60,679 bases of DNA from Bacteroidota bacterium (GTDB taxonomy: Bacteria > Bacteroidota > Bacteroidia > Chitinophagales > Chitinophagaceae): NCBI GenBank assembly GCA_018268055.1, contig JAFDXF010000059.1, positions 1 through 60,679 of the forward strand, written 5' to 3'. Below, in pieces: positions 60,425 through 60,679 of this stretch. The position numbers and the translations under genes are program-made. Numbering within the stretch: the first letter of the stretch is position 1; each line of letters starts with the position of its first letter. A model generated the notes under the pieces. It was not told where the DNA came from. It was given only the letters and a program-made list of their open reading frames with translations, and did no database searches.

Positions 60425-60679
60425 GGGAGTTTATCTCGAAAAGTATCGGGATGGTTCAGAGCATCTGCCTTAAAAAAGTAGATTTGAAATATCGGGAGTT
60501 TATCCCGAAAAGTATCGGGATGGTTCAGAGCATCTGCCTTAAAAAAGTAGATTTGAAATATTGGGAGTTTATCCCGAAAAGTATCGGGATGGTTCAGAGC
60601 ATCTGCCTTACAAAAGTAGATTTGAAATATCGGGAGTTTATCCCGAAAAGTATCGGGATGGTTCAGAGCATCTGCCTTA
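60425..60679 (+). repeat. 69-bp tandem repeat with tRNA-Val-like segment (cut by window end)
   Basis: Units begin at 60425, 60494, 60563 and 60632 (the last is cut after 48 bases) and differ at only three positions. Each holds GGTTCAGAGCATCTGCCTTA, which resembles the D-arm and anticodon arm of bacterial tRNA-Val; unit 3 continues CAA, giving a TAC anticodon-like triplet. Two stems recur per unit: ATCCCGA/TCGGGAT (7 bp; one base changed in unit 1) and ATCTGC/GTAGAT (6 bp with one G-U). One frame is open through all units, with a 23-residue period (EFIPKSIGMVQSICL...), but has no ATG upstream of the array. No unit is a full tRNA. Confidence 0.9.

Noticed and set aside
60455..60500. Functional tRNA-Val gene
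   Set aside because: Only the D/anticodon-arm-like part is present. The 3' side of the anticodon stem, T arm and acceptor stem are missing in every unit.
60425..60679. CRISPR array
   Set aside because: Units are directly adjacent, nearly identical over the full 69 bp and have no variable spacers; no cas gene is nearby.

Overview
The window looks like a chromosomal segment of a low-GC Bacteroidota, most likely a member of the Chitinophagaceae or a close relative (inference). Reasons: many genes are preceded by the Bacteroidota promoter form TTG/TTTG, about 20 bp, then TAnnTTTG. There are no Shine-Dalgarno-rich starts. The gene set is typical of the phylum: fused DAHP synthase/chorismate mutase, a NagB with a PIG-L tail, OmpA with thrombospondin-3 repeats, and an S10-spc ribosomal cluster. 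No phage, insertion sequence, CRISPR array, SusC/SusD pair, rRNA or complete tRNA was seen.

Layout. 0.1-6.7 kb: accessory metabolic and regulatory genes. An Lrp/AsnC regulator is divergent from an EamA exporter. Two short reductase/cupin/transporter operons appear to share an operator with a divergent AraC-type regulator. 7-12.6 kb: a lipoprotein glycoside hydrolase, a DUF308 membrane protein, a Na+/H+ antiporter, an alpha/beta hydrolase and an orphan ORF in AT-rich, cassette-like DNA. 13-15.9 kb: an FMN reductase, two pirins and an NTF2-like protein. 15.9-20.3 kb: GlcNAc recovery (GH20 hexosaminidase, NagB fusion). 20.3-27.9 kb: housekeeping genes (glnS, an OsmC-family gene with a Crp/Fnr-like site, folB, trxB, an acyltransferase, a flavoprotein, a papain-like enzyme, map).

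28-39.4 kb: a long minus-strand ribosomal operon, rpsJ to secY (21 ribosomal proteins plus SecY), with a very good promoter before rpsJ and a terminator after secY. The rest of the usual alpha operon (infA, rpmJ, rpsM, rpsK, rpsD, rpoA, rplQ) and rpsL/rpsG are not here. fusA is separated from rpsJ by an opposite-strand membrane protein gene. 43-47.8 kb: envelope genes (OmpA-like protein, L,D-transpeptidase, VanX-type dipeptidase) and a frameshifted secreted protein.

47.9-55.9 kb: one minus-strand aromatic amino acid operon: pheA, aminotransferase, tyrA, DAHP synthase-chorismate mutase, aroB, aroA, aroC and a DUF952 gene. In front of pheA lies the most striking element of the window. It is an unannotated 28-codon leader peptide in which 10 of 11 consecutive residues are aromatic (FWGFYFYYFFF). 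An 11-bp GC-rich hairpin with a U8 tract follows, and an 8-nt antiterminator segment inside the leader is perfectly complementary to the terminator 5' arm. This is a complete four-segment transcription attenuator for Phe/Tyr supply.

55.9-60.7 kb: a DbpA-type RNA helicase, a small lipoprotein, a sigma factor coupled to a membrane-anchored trypsin-like protease with an anti-sigma-like N-terminus, and a Tag glycosylase. At the window edge a consensus promoter fires into a 69-bp tandem repeat carrying a piece that resembles tRNA-Val.
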